From: Rhizobium sp. L1K21
GTDB lineage: Bacteria; Pseudomonadota; Alphaproteobacteria; Rhizobiales; Rhizobiaceae
Assembly (NCBI RefSeq): GCF_024055895.1
Contig: NZ_JAMXLE010000002.1
Coordinates: 310,001 to 374,000 of the forward strand
DNA length: 64,000 nt
Reading direction: 5' to 3'
Part shown: in pieces, positions 49,567 to 58,106 of the stretch
Layout: each line of letters begins with the position of its first letter
Numbering within the stretch: the first letter of the stretch is position 1
Notes under the pieces: model-generated
Seen by the model: the letters and a program-made list of their open reading frames with translations, nothing else
Database searches by the model: none
What the model was told of the DNA's origin: nothing
Position numbers and translations under genes: made by a program

Positions 49567-50223
49567 ATGAAGCTCCTGGCCATCGATACGTCTGGCGCGG
49601 ATTGTTCGGCTGCGGTTTATGATTGCGACGCGGCGGCTGTTCTGGCCGAACGGCAGGAAACCATCGGAAAAGGTCATGCCGAGAAATTGATGGGCATGAT
49701 CGACGCCGTGCTGCACGATTGTGGGCTCGATATGGCCGAAATCGGCAAAATCGGCGTTGTCGTGGGGCCGGGGTCCTTCACGGGCATCCGTGTTGGGGTT
49801 TCCGTTGCGCGCGGCTTTGGCCTGGCGCTCGGCGTTCCGCTTGCCAGCGTCACAACGCTGGAAACGCTGGCTTATGACGCCGTAAGACAATCAGGCAGCG
49901 AAGAGCCTATCCTGACCGTTATGGATGCAAAACGTGGACAGGTCTATCTGCAGCTATTCGGCGCGGATGGTGGCGCACTTGATGACCCCTTTGTCATGGA
50001 GATTGATGCAGCGCGCGCCTTTTATGCAGCGAACCCGGCAAGACTTGCAGGCTCGGGCTCAGCTCTGCTGAGAGGCTTTGAGGCTTCGCCAGAAATTGAC
50101 CATCTGCCCATCGATGTCGTTGCTGCAATTGCAGCACGGAAGGCCACAGGCAAGCCTGCGCCACTATATTTGCGTGGCCCGGACGCCAAACCACAGGCTG
50201 GTTTTGCGGTTGCCCGGCAATAA
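49567..50223 (+). CDS. tsaB: tRNA threonylcarbamoyladenosine biosynthesis protein TsaB
   Basis: Partner of TsaD and TsaE in making t6A37 of ANN-decoding tRNAs. 218 residues with an ASKHA-type N-terminus (LLAIDTSGADCSAAVYD) and GKIGVVVGPGSFTGIRVGVSVARGFGLALGVPLASVTTLE, the TsaB signature. The 3' half is more variable. Followed by rimI after 27 bp, a common pairing. Confidence 0.93.
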   Translation: MKLLAIDTSGADCSAAVYDCDAAAVLAERQETIGKGHAEKLMGMIDAVLHDCGLDMAEIGKIGVVVGPGSFTGIRVGVSVARGFGLALGVPLASVTTLETLAYDAVRQSGSEEPILTVMDAKRGQVYLQLFGADGGALDDPFVMEIDAARAFYAANPARLAGSGSALLRGFEASPEIDHLPIDVVAAIAARKATGKPAPLYLRGPDAKPQAGFAVARQ

Positions 50224-50250
50224 TCTTTGTCATTGGGGGAGATGGCATGG

Positions 50251-50745
50251 ATGTTTGAGAAACTGATGCCGCGGAATACCGAAATCGACATTACGCCGAT
50301 GACGCTTGGCGACTGCCACGCGGCATCAGCGCTGCATGGCCAGCGCTTTGCGCGGGGCTGGAGTGATGGCGAATTTCATGCCTTGTTGTCCCAAAAGACC
50401 GTTCTTGGCTTCATTGCCCATGGGAACGGGCTTTTGCCGCGCAGAAGCGTGGCCGGCTTTGTGCTTGCCCGCGAAGTGGCTGGCGAATCCGAAATCTTAT
50501 CGATCGCAGTCGATACCAGATGGGCCGGGCACGGCCTTGGCTGGCGGCTGATGCAGAGCGCAATCAAGGAAATCAAATATAGAGGCGGTGAAACCGTGTT
50601 TCTGGAGGTGGATGAAGGCAATGCGCCTGCCATTGCACTCTATCGGAAGCTGCGCTTTGCCACCGTTGCTGAGCGCAAGGGCTACTATGCCGATCGCGAT
50701 GGCCGGAAAACCACCGCGCTTGTCATGCGGCTCGATCTCGTCTAG
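50251..50745 (+). CDS. rimI: ribosomal protein N-acetyltransferase RimI-like (GNAT)
   Basis: A 164-residue GNAT-fold protein. The acetyl-CoA loop reads SIAVDTRWAGHGLGWRLMQSA (the Q/RxxGxG/A region) with AGFVLAREVAGESEILSI before it and VFLEVDEGNAPAIALYRKLRF, the RimI hallmark, after it. RimI N-acetylates the alpha-amino group of ribosomal protein bS18. The start is uncertain among TTG 50227, ATG 50242 and ATG 50251; the last is best spaced from GGGGGA. Position after tsaB supports the name. Confidence 0.88.
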   Translation: MFEKLMPRNTEIDITPMTLGDCHAASALHGQRFARGWSDGEFHALLSQKTVLGFIAHGNGLLPRRSVAGFVLAREVAGESEILSIAVDTRWAGHGLGWRLMQSAIKEIKYRGGETVFLEVDEGNAPAIALYRKLRFATVAERKGYYADRDGRKTTALVMRLDLV

Positions 50746-50785
50746 CTGATTTCCCCGAACAGAAATCCGCCTTTCGGGGAATGCC

Positions 50786-51577
50786 TTGATCAACACATTG
50801 CGCATTGGAGTGATCCTGACCGCCGTCGCGGTCGTGACAGCCGTTCTTGCGCCTGTACAGATCCTGTGCCTCTTTCTTGATCTCCGGTTACGGCGATATC
50901 TGCCTGGGCTCTGGCATCGTATCGTCTGCAAGCTTCTCGGCCTTCGCATCCACACGCGCGGCAGTCTTGAAAAGCGGCGTCCATTGATGATTGCCTGCAA
51001 CCACGCCTCATGGCTTGATATTCTCGTGCTTGGCGCAGTCGTCGATGTTGTTTTCGTGGCAAAGTCCGAGGTGCGGGACTGGCCGATTTTCGGTCATCTG
51101 GCTAGACTGCAGGCCAGCATCTTCATTCAGCGGGAAGACCGCCGGAAGACCGGCCACCAGGTCAACGAAATTGCTCAGAGGCTTTCGGCTGATGAGATTG
51201 TTGTGCTGTTTCCGGAAGGAACAACCTCTGACGGCAATCGAGTCCTGCCAATCAAATCCTCGCTCTTCGGGGCGGCAACCTCCGCGGTTCGGGATGTCGC
51301 GGACCAGATCGTCTGGGTTCAGCCGACCTCGCTTGCCTATACGAAACTGAACGGCCTTGCGATGGGGCGCTTTCACCGGCCTCTTGCGGCCTGGCCCGGC
51401 GATGTGGAACTGCTGCCGCACCTGTCCGGTATTCTCAAGGAAGGCGCGCTGGATGTGGAGGTTTCGTTTATGCCCGCCATTGCCTTCACAGCGGCCAGCA
51501 ACCGCAAAGAAGTCAGCCGGCAAGTGGAGGACGAAATCCGGCTCGGCTTGCAGCGGAGCCTGAGGGAACCGTTGTAA
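50786..51577 (+). CDS. 1-acyl-sn-glycerol-3-phosphate acyltransferase (PlsC/AGPAT family)
   Basis: Acyltransferase of the AGPAT family, 263 residues. The HX4D catalytic motif is CNHASWLDILV and the EGT motif is VVLFPEGTTSDGNRVLP, with an N-terminal TM helix. It could make phosphatidic acid, or could be the OlsA-type O-acyltransferase of ornithine lipid synthesis; the sequence alone does not decide. The start is a TTG at 50786 after GGGGA. It lies 40 bp after rimI. Confidence 0.85.
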   Translation: MINTLRIGVILTAVAVVTAVLAPVQILCLFLDLRLRRYLPGLWHRIVCKLLGLRIHTRGSLEKRRPLMIACNHASWLDILVLGAVVDVVFVAKSEVRDWPIFGHLARLQASIFIQREDRRKTGHQVNEIAQRLSADEIVVLFPEGTTSDGNRVLPIKSSLFGAATSAVRDVADQIVWVQPTSLAYTKLNGLAMGRFHRPLAAWPGDVELLPHLSGILKEGALDVEVSFMPAIAFTAASNRKEVSRQVEDEIRLGLQRSLREPL

Positions 51578-51718
51578 GCGTGGTTTTTCAGCCTATATAG
51601 CAGGTGGTGATTTTTTATTAAAACCGTGCTATTGACTCGCTCGTGCAAATGAACACATTGCCGACAAAACATTCTGATTAGCAAAATCGCCTGTCAACTA
51701 TTCAAGGAGACCACGACC

Positions 51719-52255
51719 ATTCGCAGACCCCACAAAGCCGGCGCCCCAGTCAAGGAGGGACCACGCGCCAATAGAGAAATCCGCATACCGAAGATACAGC
51801 TTATCAATGCCGAAGGTGAAAACCTGGGCGTCGTTGCGACGGAAGAAGCGTTGCAGATGGCTGAGGATGCGGGGCTGGACCTGGTAGAGATCGCGCCAAA
51901 CGGCGATCCGCCTGTCTGCAAAATTCTCGACCTAGGGAAGCTGAAATACCAGAACCAGAAGAAAGCAGCCGAGGCGCGCAAGAAGCAGAAGACCATCGAG
52001 ATCAAGGAGATCAAGATGCGTCCGAACATTGACACCCACGACTATGAGGTGAAGATGAAAGCGATGAACCGGTTCTTCGAGGATGGTGACAAGGTCAAGG
52101 TTACTCTTCGCTTCCGTGGCCGCGAAATGGCTCACCAGGAACTCGGCATGAAACTGCTGATGCAGGTGAAGGAAGATACTGTCGATATCGCCAAGGTTGA
52201 AGCCGAACCGAAGCTGGAAGGCCGTCAGATGATGATGGTTCTGGCGCCGAAGTAA
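51719..52255 (+). CDS. infC: translation initiation factor IF-3
   Basis: Discriminates the initiator tRNA and start codon and keeps 30S subunits free. 178 residues. The start is an ATT (51719-51721) 8 bp after AAGGAGA, followed by [20 protein letters not shown] (residue 1 decoded as Met). The only later ATG, at 51851 (45th codon), would remove much of the N-terminal domain. Visible: [49 protein letters not shown] and the C-terminal [16 protein letters not shown]. Use of AUU is the conserved device by which IF-3 represses its own translation. A strong terminator lies after the stop. Confidence 0.95.
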   Translation: MRRPHKAGAPVKEGPRANREIRIPKIQLINAEGENLGVVATEEALQMAEDAGLDLVEIAPNGDPPVCKILDLGKLKYQNQKKAAEARKKQKTIEIKEIKMRPNIDTHDYEVKMKAMNRFFEDGDKVKVTLRFRGREMAHQELGMKLLMQVKEDTVDIAKVEAEPKLEGRQMMMVLAPK

Positions 52256-52281
52256 GCTAAGCCTCGTCGGTTTCACCCATC

Positions 52282-52306
52282 AAGCCGCCGAATTTCGGCG
52301 GCTTTT
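52282..52306 (+). terminator. terminator of infC
   Basis: A perfect stem of about 10 bp (AAGCCGCCGA / TCGGCGGCTT) with a 3-nt loop, followed by TT. It sits 26 bp past the infC stop and separates infC from rpmI, which has its own promoter. Confidence 0.85.
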
Positions 52307-52356
52307 CGCTTTAGAGATGGACATTGGCGGCAATGAAAAGAATCTCCGCCGCCCCG

Positions 52357-52385
52357 TTGCACTTTAAAGCCTCCCCGGTTATATA
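52357..52385 (+). promoter_or_regulatory. probable sigma-70 promoter of rpmI-rplT
   Basis: TTGCAC (52357-52362) and TATATA (52380-52385) are spaced by exactly 17 bp, 100 bp before rpmI and after the infC terminator. The -10 lies in a GTTATATACGC context, similar to the rpsT promoter proposed below. Confidence 0.65.
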
Positions 52386-52485
52386 CGCGCGTCCGAACGG
52401 TCCGGCAGGGCATGCCGTGGCTGTTCAAAATGCTGAAGCTGGCCTCTTCAACCAGCTTTCCCAATACCAAGAACGGAGTAGCAAA

Positions 52486-52689
52486 ATGCCCAAGATGAAG
52501 ACGAAATCGTCTGCCAAGAAGCGGTTCAAAATCACCGCATCCGGCAAGGTCAAGGCGGCTGCCGCTGGCAAGCGTCATGGCATGATCAAACGGACCAACA
52601 AGTTCATCCGCGATGCGCGCGGCACCATGGTGCTGGCAAAGGCTGATGGCGAGAAGGTCATCAAGAACTACCTGCCCAACGGCAAGTAA
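52486..52689 (+). CDS. rpmI: 50S ribosomal protein bL35
   Basis: 67 residues: [20 protein letters not shown], then [19 protein letters not shown], the bL35 signature, ending in NYLPNGK. Small, strongly basic. The frame extends far upstream, but the ATG at 52486 is the conserved start. Part of a transcript with rplT (29 bp gap). Confidence 0.97.
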   Translation: MPKMKTKSSAKKRFKITASGKVKAAAAGKRHGMIKRTNKFIRDARGTMVLAKADGEKVIKNYLPNGK

Positions 52690-52718
52690 TTCAGAACGAT
52701 ATTTAAGGAGATCATGAC

Positions 52719-53123
52719 ATGTCACGCGTAAAGAGAGGCGTTGCCGCCCACGCAAAGCATAAAAAAGTTCTGAAGGCCGCCAAGGGTTTCTACGGCCGCC
52801 GCAAGAACACCATCCGTACAGCCAAGGCTGCCGTTGACCGTTCCAAGCAGTACGCTTACCGCGACCGCAAGGTGAACAAGCGCAACTTCCGCGCTCTGTG
52901 GATCCAGCGCATCAACGCTGCCGTTCGCGAACACGGCCTCACCTATGGCCGTTTCATCGACGGTCTGAACAAGGCTGGCATCGAAATCGACCGTAAGGTT
53001 CTCTCCGACATGGCGATCCATGAGGCAGAAGCATTTGCGGCTCTGGTTGAAGCATCCAAGAAGGCTCTTGCCTATCTGAAGGATGCCGGCACGACCAACG
53101 AGTTTGAAAGCGCGGTTCGTTAA
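52719..53123 (+). CDS. rplT: 50S ribosomal protein bL20
   Basis: 134 residues starting [20 protein letters not shown] and containing [20 protein letters not shown] and [21 protein letters not shown], the bL20 signatures. RBS TAAGGAGA. bL20 binds early in 50S assembly and represses its own operon in E. coli. The 3' end is followed at once by a two-state RNA structure before pheS. Confidence 0.97.
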   Translation: MSRVKRGVAAHAKHKKVLKAAKGFYGRRKNTIRTAKAAVDRSKQYAYRDRKVNKRNFRALWIQRINAAVREHGLTYGRFIDGLNKAGIEIDRKVLSDMAIHEAEAFAALVEASKKALAYLKDAGTTNEFESAVR

Positions 53124-53162
53124 GCCAGCGCTTCCCAAGCTTTTGACAATTGAATATTGGGA

Positions 53163-53195
53163 AACCCGCGCTGGCAGGGCTGGCGCGGGTTTTTT
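53163..53195 (+). terminator. terminator between rplT and pheS, possibly an attenuator
   Basis: Stem AACCCGCGC / GCGCGGGTT (53163-53171 and 53183-53191), an 11-nt loop, and a T run of six. The 5' arm overlaps the 3' arm (53168-53175) of a larger alternative hairpin that starts at 53124, so the two structures exclude each other. The simplest reading is a terminator of rplT; attenuation of pheS is an inference. Confidence 0.8.
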
Positions 53196-53231
53196 CATTC
53201 CTAAACCTTTAAAATAAGACGGGTGACATCA

Positions 53232-54314
53232 ATGTCCGATCTTGAAAGTCTGAAATCGTCCCTTCTGGATGAAATCGAAAATGCCTCTGACGAGGCGGCC
53301 ATTGAGGCCGTTCGCGTCAATGCGCTGGGCAAAAAGGGTTCCATTTCCGAACTCCTGAAGACGCTTGGCAAGATGACGCCGGAAGAGCGCCAGACACGCG
53401 GCGCGGCCATCAACGCGCTGAAAAACGAGATCGGCGACGCGATTGCGGCAAAGAAGACGGTTTTGAAGGAAGCCGCCATCAATGCCCGGCTTGCTGCGGA
53501 GACGGTTGATGTCAGCCTGCCGGTGCGCCAGTCGCCTGCGGAAATCGGGCGCATTCACCCGATCAGCCAGGTGACCGATGAAATCACCGCTATTCTCGCG
53601 GATATGGGTTTTTCGATTGCCGAAGGCCCGGATATCGAGACGGACTATTATAACTTCACCGCACTGAACTTCCCCGAAGGCCATCCGGCCCGCGAAATGC
53701 ACGATACATTTTTCCTGCCACCGGACGAAAACGGTGAGCGCAAGGTGCTGCGTACCCATACGTCGCCTGTGCAGGTTCGTACGATGGAAGCCCAGAAGCC
53801 GCCGATCCGCATCGCCATTCCCGGCAAGACCTACCGGCAGGATTCGGACGCAACCCATTCGCCCATGTTCCACCAGGTGGAAGGTCTCGTGATCGACAAG
53901 ATGATCCATGTCGGGCATCTGCGCTGGGCACTGGAAGAATTCTGCAAGTCGTTCTTCGAAGTCGATAGCGTGACGATGCGCTTCCGCCCGTCCTACTTCC
54001 CCTTCACGGAACCGTCTTTCGAGGTGGATATTCAATGCGACCGCTCCGGGCCGATCGTGAAGTTTGGTGAGGGCAGCGACTGGATGGAAATCCTCGGCTG
54101 CGGCATGGTGAACCCGAATGTGCTGCGCTATGGCGGCATCGACCCGGATGAATATCAAGGCTTTGCCTGGGGCATGGGCATCGACCGCCTCGCGACGCTG
54201 AAATACGGTATGCCGGATCTGCGCGACTATTTCAACGCGGACGTCCGCTGGATGAACCACTACGGCTTCCGCCCGCTCGACATGCCGACACTATTCGGCG
54301 GTTTGAGCTTTTAA
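53232..54314 (+). CDS. pheS: phenylalanyl-tRNA synthetase alpha subunit
   Basis: Catalytic class II subunit of PheRS, 360 residues. N-terminal coiled-coil arm ([21 protein letters not shown]), motif 1 region [20 protein letters not shown], the motif 2 [19 protein letters not shown], and the motif 3-type [15 protein letters not shown]. The ATG at 53232 is preferred to a GTG at 53223. In most bacteria pheT follows directly; here a DUF4160-DUF2442 pair intervenes, starting 3 bp after the pheS stop. Confidence 0.96.
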   Translation: MSDLESLKSSLLDEIENASDEAAIEAVRVNALGKKGSISELLKTLGKMTPEERQTRGAAINALKNEIGDAIAAKKTVLKEAAINARLAAETVDVSLPVRQSPAEIGRIHPISQVTDEITAILADMGFSIAEGPDIETDYYNFTALNFPEGHPAREMHDTFFLPPDENGERKVLRTHTSPVQVRTMEAQKPPIRIAIPGKTYRQDSDATHSPMFHQVEGLVIDKMIHVGHLRWALEEFCKSFFEVDSVTMRFRPSYFPFTEPSFEVDIQCDRSGPIVKFGEGSDWMEILGCGMVNPNVLRYGGIDPDEYQGFAWGMGIDRLATLKYGMPDLRDYFNADVRWMNHYGFRPLDMPTLFGGLSF

Positions 54315-54317
54315 GTC

Positions 54318-54551
54318 ATGCCGACAGTTCTTCGCAAATATGGCTTCCGGTTTCATTTCTATTCAGCAGATGGAACCGAGCCGCCTCACATACACGTGGA
54401 TGCCGATGGCAAACGCGCAAAGATTTGGCTAAGCGAGCTTGAGATTGCGAAGAACGGGGGCTTTAACCCACAGCAAATGAGGCGCATATTGTCGATCATC
54501 GAGGAACACCGGAACGAGATACTGGAGGCATGGAATGAATATTTCGGCTGA
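54318..54551 (+). CDS. DUF4160 family protein
   Basis: 77 residues with the DUF4160 signature: FRFHFYSADGTEPPHIHV near the N-terminus and LEIAKNGGFNPQQMRRILSIIEEHRNEILEAWNEYFG at the end, rich in charged residues. The function is unknown; DUF4160 genes are often paired with DUF2442, and toxin-antitoxin-like roles have been proposed. The start is 3 bp past pheS, the end overlaps the DUF2442 start by 17 bp, so they are coupled. By eye, base composition is more AT-rich than the flanking synthetase genes. Confidence 0.85.
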   Translation: MPTVLRKYGFRFHFYSADGTEPPHIHVDADGKRAKIWLSELEIAKNGGFNPQQMRRILSIIEEHRNEILEAWNEYFG

Positions 54552-54810
54552 CTACCCGGAAAGCGAACGCCCGGTTGAAGCCTGGTGCGATCCCCAAATG
54601 CTGCATGTGGCCCTTGCAGATGGGCGCCATGTTTCCACGCCGCTTTGGTGGTATCCAAGGCTTCTCGCGGCAACACAGGCACAACGCAATAATGTCGAGC
54701 TCATGCTTGATGGCATCCACTGGCCCGATGTGGACGAGGACCTGTCTATTGACGGAATGCTGAAGGGCAGAAAGGCCCCAGGCGCAGTAGCACCGAGAAA
54801 GGTCGCTTGA
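54535..54810 (+). CDS. DUF2442 family protein
   Basis: 91 residues with the DUF2442 pattern: DPQMLHVALADGRHVSTPLWWYPRLLAATQAQR followed by GIHWPDVDEDLSIDGMLKGR. A TGGAGG RBS lies inside the upstream DUF4160 gene, and the ATG at 54535 overlaps it by 17 bp. DUF2442 proteins have no proven function; the domain has been reported near DUF4160 as a paired module. Ends 139 bp before pheT. Confidence 0.87.
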   Translation: MNISADYPESERPVEAWCDPQMLHVALADGRHVSTPLWWYPRLLAATQAQRNNVELMLDGIHWPDVDEDLSIDGMLKGRKAPGAVAPRKVA

Positions 54811-54949
54811 ACACCGGGTAGGTTTTGCAATGACTTCTTTGGAGTTTGAAACGGGCGAGATGCGGCCAAAGGCATGCGGCTTTAACCTTTTAGCGCTCTA
54901 GGACGAAATTAGGCCACATTTCCGCCGGCCAATTGGGATTAGAAAGACA

Positions 54950-57379
54950 ATGAAATTCACACTCTCCTGGCTCAAGGATCATCTTGATACCGATGCCACT
55001 CTGGACGAAATCTGCGAACGCCTGACGGCTATTGGCCTTGAGGTCGAAGATGTTGACGACCGTGCAGCCTATGCGCCTTTTGTGATTGCCAAGATTGTCT
55101 CTGCGGTTCCACATCCGGAAGCCGACCGGCTGAAGGTGCTGTCTGTCGATCAGGGCGACGGCAAGCCTTTGCAGGTGATCTGTGGTGCGCCGAATGCGCG
55201 CGCGGGTCTGGTGGGCGCCTTTGCGCCGGCCAATACCTATATTCCGGGTCTAGACATCACCATTTCCGTCGGCAAAATCCGTGGGCAGGAGAGCCATGGC
55301 ATGATGTGCTCTGAAAAGGAGCTCAACATTTCCGACAATCACGATGGCATTATCGATCTGCCGGAAGATGCGCCGATCGGCACGAGCTTTGCTGCCTATG
55401 CAGGACTGAATGATCCCGTCATAGAGATCAACCTGACGCCGAACCGGCCCGATTGCGCCGGCGTATATGGTATCGCGCGCGATCTGGCGGCTTCCGGCCT
55501 CGGCACGTTGAAGACAGCGGCGGCACCATCGTTCAAGGAAGACGGCAAAACGACGCCGACCGTGACGCTCGACTTTGCAGAAGAGGACAAATATCTCTGC
55601 CCCGGTTTCGCGCTACGGCTGGTGAAGGGCGTGAAAAACGGTGCGAGCCCGGTTTGGATGCAGAAGCGCCTGAATGCGATTGGCCTCCGTCCCATCAATG
55701 CGCTGGTGGATATGACCAACTACCTGACCTTCGATCAGGGCCGCCCGCTGCACGTGTTCGATGCTGCCAAGGTAAAGGGCAATCTCGTTGTTCGCCGCGC
55801 CAAGGACGGTGAGACCGTTCTGGCGCTTGATGAGCGGGAATATAAGCTGAACCCGTCCAATGTGGTGATTGCCGACGACAATGGTGTCGAATCCATCGGC
55901 GGCATCATGGGCGGCGAGCATTCCGGTTGTGACGAAAACACCGTTGATGTGCTGATCGAGTCTGCTCTCTGGGACCTGATGAACATTGCCAAATCCGGCC
56001 GCAGCCACGGCATTATCACCGATGCGCGCTACCGTTTCGAGCGCGGCGTTGACCCGGAATACATGGTCCCCGGCCTCAACCGCGCAACCGAGCTGGTGCT
56101 GGACATGTGCGGTGGCACGCCGGCAGAAATCTCTGTCACCGGATATGATGGCTACACGGCCAAAGTTATCGATTTCCCGGTGTCCGAGGTCAAACGTCTG
56201 ACCGGATTGGATATTCCCGCCTCGGAAAGCCGCACAATCCTTGAAAGGCTCGGCTTTGACGTAGAAGGCTCAGGGGACGTTCTGAAGGTTTCTGTCCCTT
56301 CCTGGCGACCAGATATCGAAGGCAAGGCTGATCTGGTGGAAGAGGTGCTGCGCATCCATGGCGTGGACAAGGTCGTCGCGACCCCGCTTCCGAGCATGGG
56401 GGCAGTCAACGGCAAGGTTCTGACCACGCTTCAGATCCGCACCCGTTCGGCAAAGCGGGCGCTGGCAGCCCGCGGCATGATGGAGGCCGTCACATGGTCG
56501 TTCATTCCCGCCGAGCAGGCCGCTCTTTTTGGAGGTGGTGCGCCTGAACTGAAGCTCGAGAACCCGATTGCAGCCGATATGTCGGACATGCGCCCATCGC
56601 TGCTGCCAGGCCTTCTTACCGGCGCACAGCGCAATGCAGACCGTGGCTATGGTGATGTGGCGATCTTCGAGGTCTCGGGGACCTATGAAGGCGATACGCC
56701 GGACCAGCAGCGCCGCGTTGCCGGTGGTGTCCGTCGAGGTACGGCCACGCTGGCAGGCGCTGGCCGCATGTGGTCAAACGGCAAGACCGGCGGCGGTCAG
56801 CCTGTCGGCGTTTATGACGCCAAGGCCGATGCTCTGGCTGTTCTGGAAGCCTGCGGCATGCCGATGGCCAATGTGCAGATCGAAAATGGTGGACCTGAAT
56901 GGTTCCATCCTGGCCGCTCCGGCACCATCAAGATGGGACCGAAGATCGTGCTTGGCTATTTCGGTGAGTTTCACCCCAAGGTTCTTGATGCATTGGACGT
57001 CTCCGGCGCGCTTTGCGGCTTTGAAGTTTTCATCGACGCCATGCCCGAGCCGAAGAAAAAAGCCACGCGCACCAAGCCTGTTCTGGCACTTTCACAGTTC
57101 CAGGCCGTCAAGCGCGACTATGCTTTCGTGGTCGACAAGACAGTGGAAGCCGGTGCGGTTCTGCGGGCGGCGTCGAGCGCTGACAGAAAACTCATTACTA
57201 ATGTCAATGTCTTCGATATTTTCGAAGGCGCATCGCTGGGTGAGAACAAGAAATCCGTTGCTATCGAAGTGATGATCCAGCCTATGGAAAAAACGCTGAC
57301 AGACGACGATTTTGAGGCGCTGACAGGTCGAATCGTTGCGAATGTCGAGAAGTCGACAGGCGGGACACTGCGCGGATAG
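54950..57379 (+). CDS. pheT: phenylalanyl-tRNA synthetase beta subunit
   Basis: Non-catalytic beta subunit of PheRS, 809 residues. The N-terminal tRNA-binding OB domain ([24 protein letters not shown]), the B3/B4 editing domain ([28 protein letters not shown]), B5 ([20 protein letters not shown]) and the C-terminal anticodon-binding fold ([16 protein letters not shown]) are all seen. It is the last gene of the pheS-cassette-pheT unit and is followed by a strong terminator. Whether it is transcribed from the pheS promoter or its own is not shown; 139 bp lie upstream. Confidence 0.96.
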   Translation: MKFTLSWLKDHLDTDATLDEICERLTAIGLEVEDVDDRAAYAPFVIAKIVSAVPHPEADRLKVLSVDQGDGKPLQVICGAPNARAGLVGAFAPANTYIPGLDITISVGKIRGQESHGMMCSEKELNISDNHDGIIDLPEDAPIGTSFAAYAGLNDPVIEINLTPNRPDCAGVYGIARDLAASGLGTLKTAAAPSFKEDGKTTPTVTLDFAEEDKYLCPGFALRLVKGVKNGASPVWMQKRLNAIGLRPINALVDMTNYLTFDQGRPLHVFDAAKVKGNLVVRRAKDGETVLALDEREYKLNPSNVVIADDNGVESIGGIMGGEHSGCDENTVDVLIESALWDLMNIAKSGRSHGIITDARYRFERGVDPEYMVPGLNRATELVLDMCGGTPAEISVTGYDGYTAKVIDFPVSEVKRLTGLDIPASESRTILERLGFDVEGSGDVLKVSVPSWRPDIEGKADLVEEVLRIHGVDKVVATPLPSMGAVNGKVLTTLQIRTRSAKRALAARGMMEAVTWSFIPAEQAALFGGGAPELKLENPIAADMSDMRPSLLPGLLTGAQRNADRGYGDVAIFEVSGTYEGDTPDQQRRVAGGVRRGTATLAGAGRMWSNGKTGGGQPVGVYDAKADALAVLEACGMPMANVQIENGGPEWFHPGRSGTIKMGPKIVLGYFGEFHPKVLDALDVSGALCGFEVFIDAMPEPKKKATRTKPVLALSQFQAVKRDYAFVVDKTVEAGAVLRAASSADRKLITNVNVFDIFEGASLGENKKSVAIEVMIQPMEKTLTDDDFEALTGRIVANVEKSTGGTLRG

Positions 57380-57418
57380 AGCCTCGGGCGATAGTCACAC
57401 GTTCGTCGCAACCTTTTG

Positions 57419-57448
57419 ATAGGCGGGATAAAACCCGCCTATTTTTTT
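57419..57448 (+). terminator. terminator of pheT
   Basis: A perfect 9-bp stem (ATAGGCGGG / CCCGCCTAT, arms 57419-57427 and 57434-57442) with loop ATAAAA, followed by seven T. It is directly upstream of the start codon of the next gene. Confidence 0.92.
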
Positions 57449-57454
57449 GGAAAA

Positions 57455-58018
57455 ATGCCAGTCCTTATTGTCATCGATATGCTGAATGGTTTTCTGGCTC
57501 AATGGGAGCCGGAGCAGCGCTCGAAATTGATCGAGAATACCAATCGTCTGGTGCGGCATTTTCGTTCCTGCGGCTGGCCGGTGATCTGGATTCGGCAGGA
57601 GTTCGAAGCCGATCTTTCAGACGCGTTTCTGGAGATGCGCGACAGAAATATAGTTGCCAATATAAAAGGCACGCGAGAGGTCGAAATCGCCGAGGGGCTT
57701 GATATCGACGTTGGCGACATCGTCATCGTCAAGAAACGCTACAGCGCATTTTTTGGCACTGATCTGGACATCATTTTGAAAGAACTGAATGCAGGGGAGA
57801 TCGTTCTTTGCGGGATCAATACCCATGCCTGTGTGCGAATGACCGCCATTGACGCCTACCAGCGCGACTATCAGGTGATACTTGCCCGAGAAGCAACAGG
57901 CTCCTACGACGACGAGCATGCAGCCGTCACGCTGCGCTATCTCGACGGCAAGATTGTCCGCGTCTTGTCTGTTGCGGAAATAACCGCCGCGCAAAACGCG
58001 CCAATATCATTTCGATAG
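57455..58018 (+). CDS. isochorismatase family cysteine hydrolase
   Basis: A 187-residue protein of the isochorismatase-like hydrolase family (nicotinamidases, N-carbamoylsarcosine amidases and others). The triad is visible: Asp in LIVIDMLNGFL (near residue 8), Lys in VIVKKRYSAFFGTDLD, and Cys in CGINTHACVRMTAIDAYQRDY. The substrate is unknown. The ATG at 57455 lies 6 bp after the T run of the pheT terminator, leaving only TTGGAAAA as RBS; the start could be wrong, but no good alternative with the catalytic Asp exists. Confidence 0.82.
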   Translation: MPVLIVIDMLNGFLAQWEPEQRSKLIENTNRLVRHFRSCGWPVIWIRQEFEADLSDAFLEMRDRNIVANIKGTREVEIAEGLDIDVGDIVIVKKRYSAFFGTDLDIILKELNAGEIVLCGINTHACVRMTAIDAYQRDYQVILAREATGSYDDEHAAVTLRYLDGKIVRVLSVAEITAAQNAPISFR

Positions 58019-58106
58019 GTTACCCACTCATCTCACTAAAAGTATTTCTGGACGCGCGCTCATCTGCTTGGCTAAGCATGCGTGAATGTGGATCAGGAGA
58101 CCCGTG

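Noticed and set aside
53143-53148. TTGACA as -35 of pheS
   Set aside because: No -10-like hexamer at 16-18 bp; the sequence lies within the hairpin loop instead.
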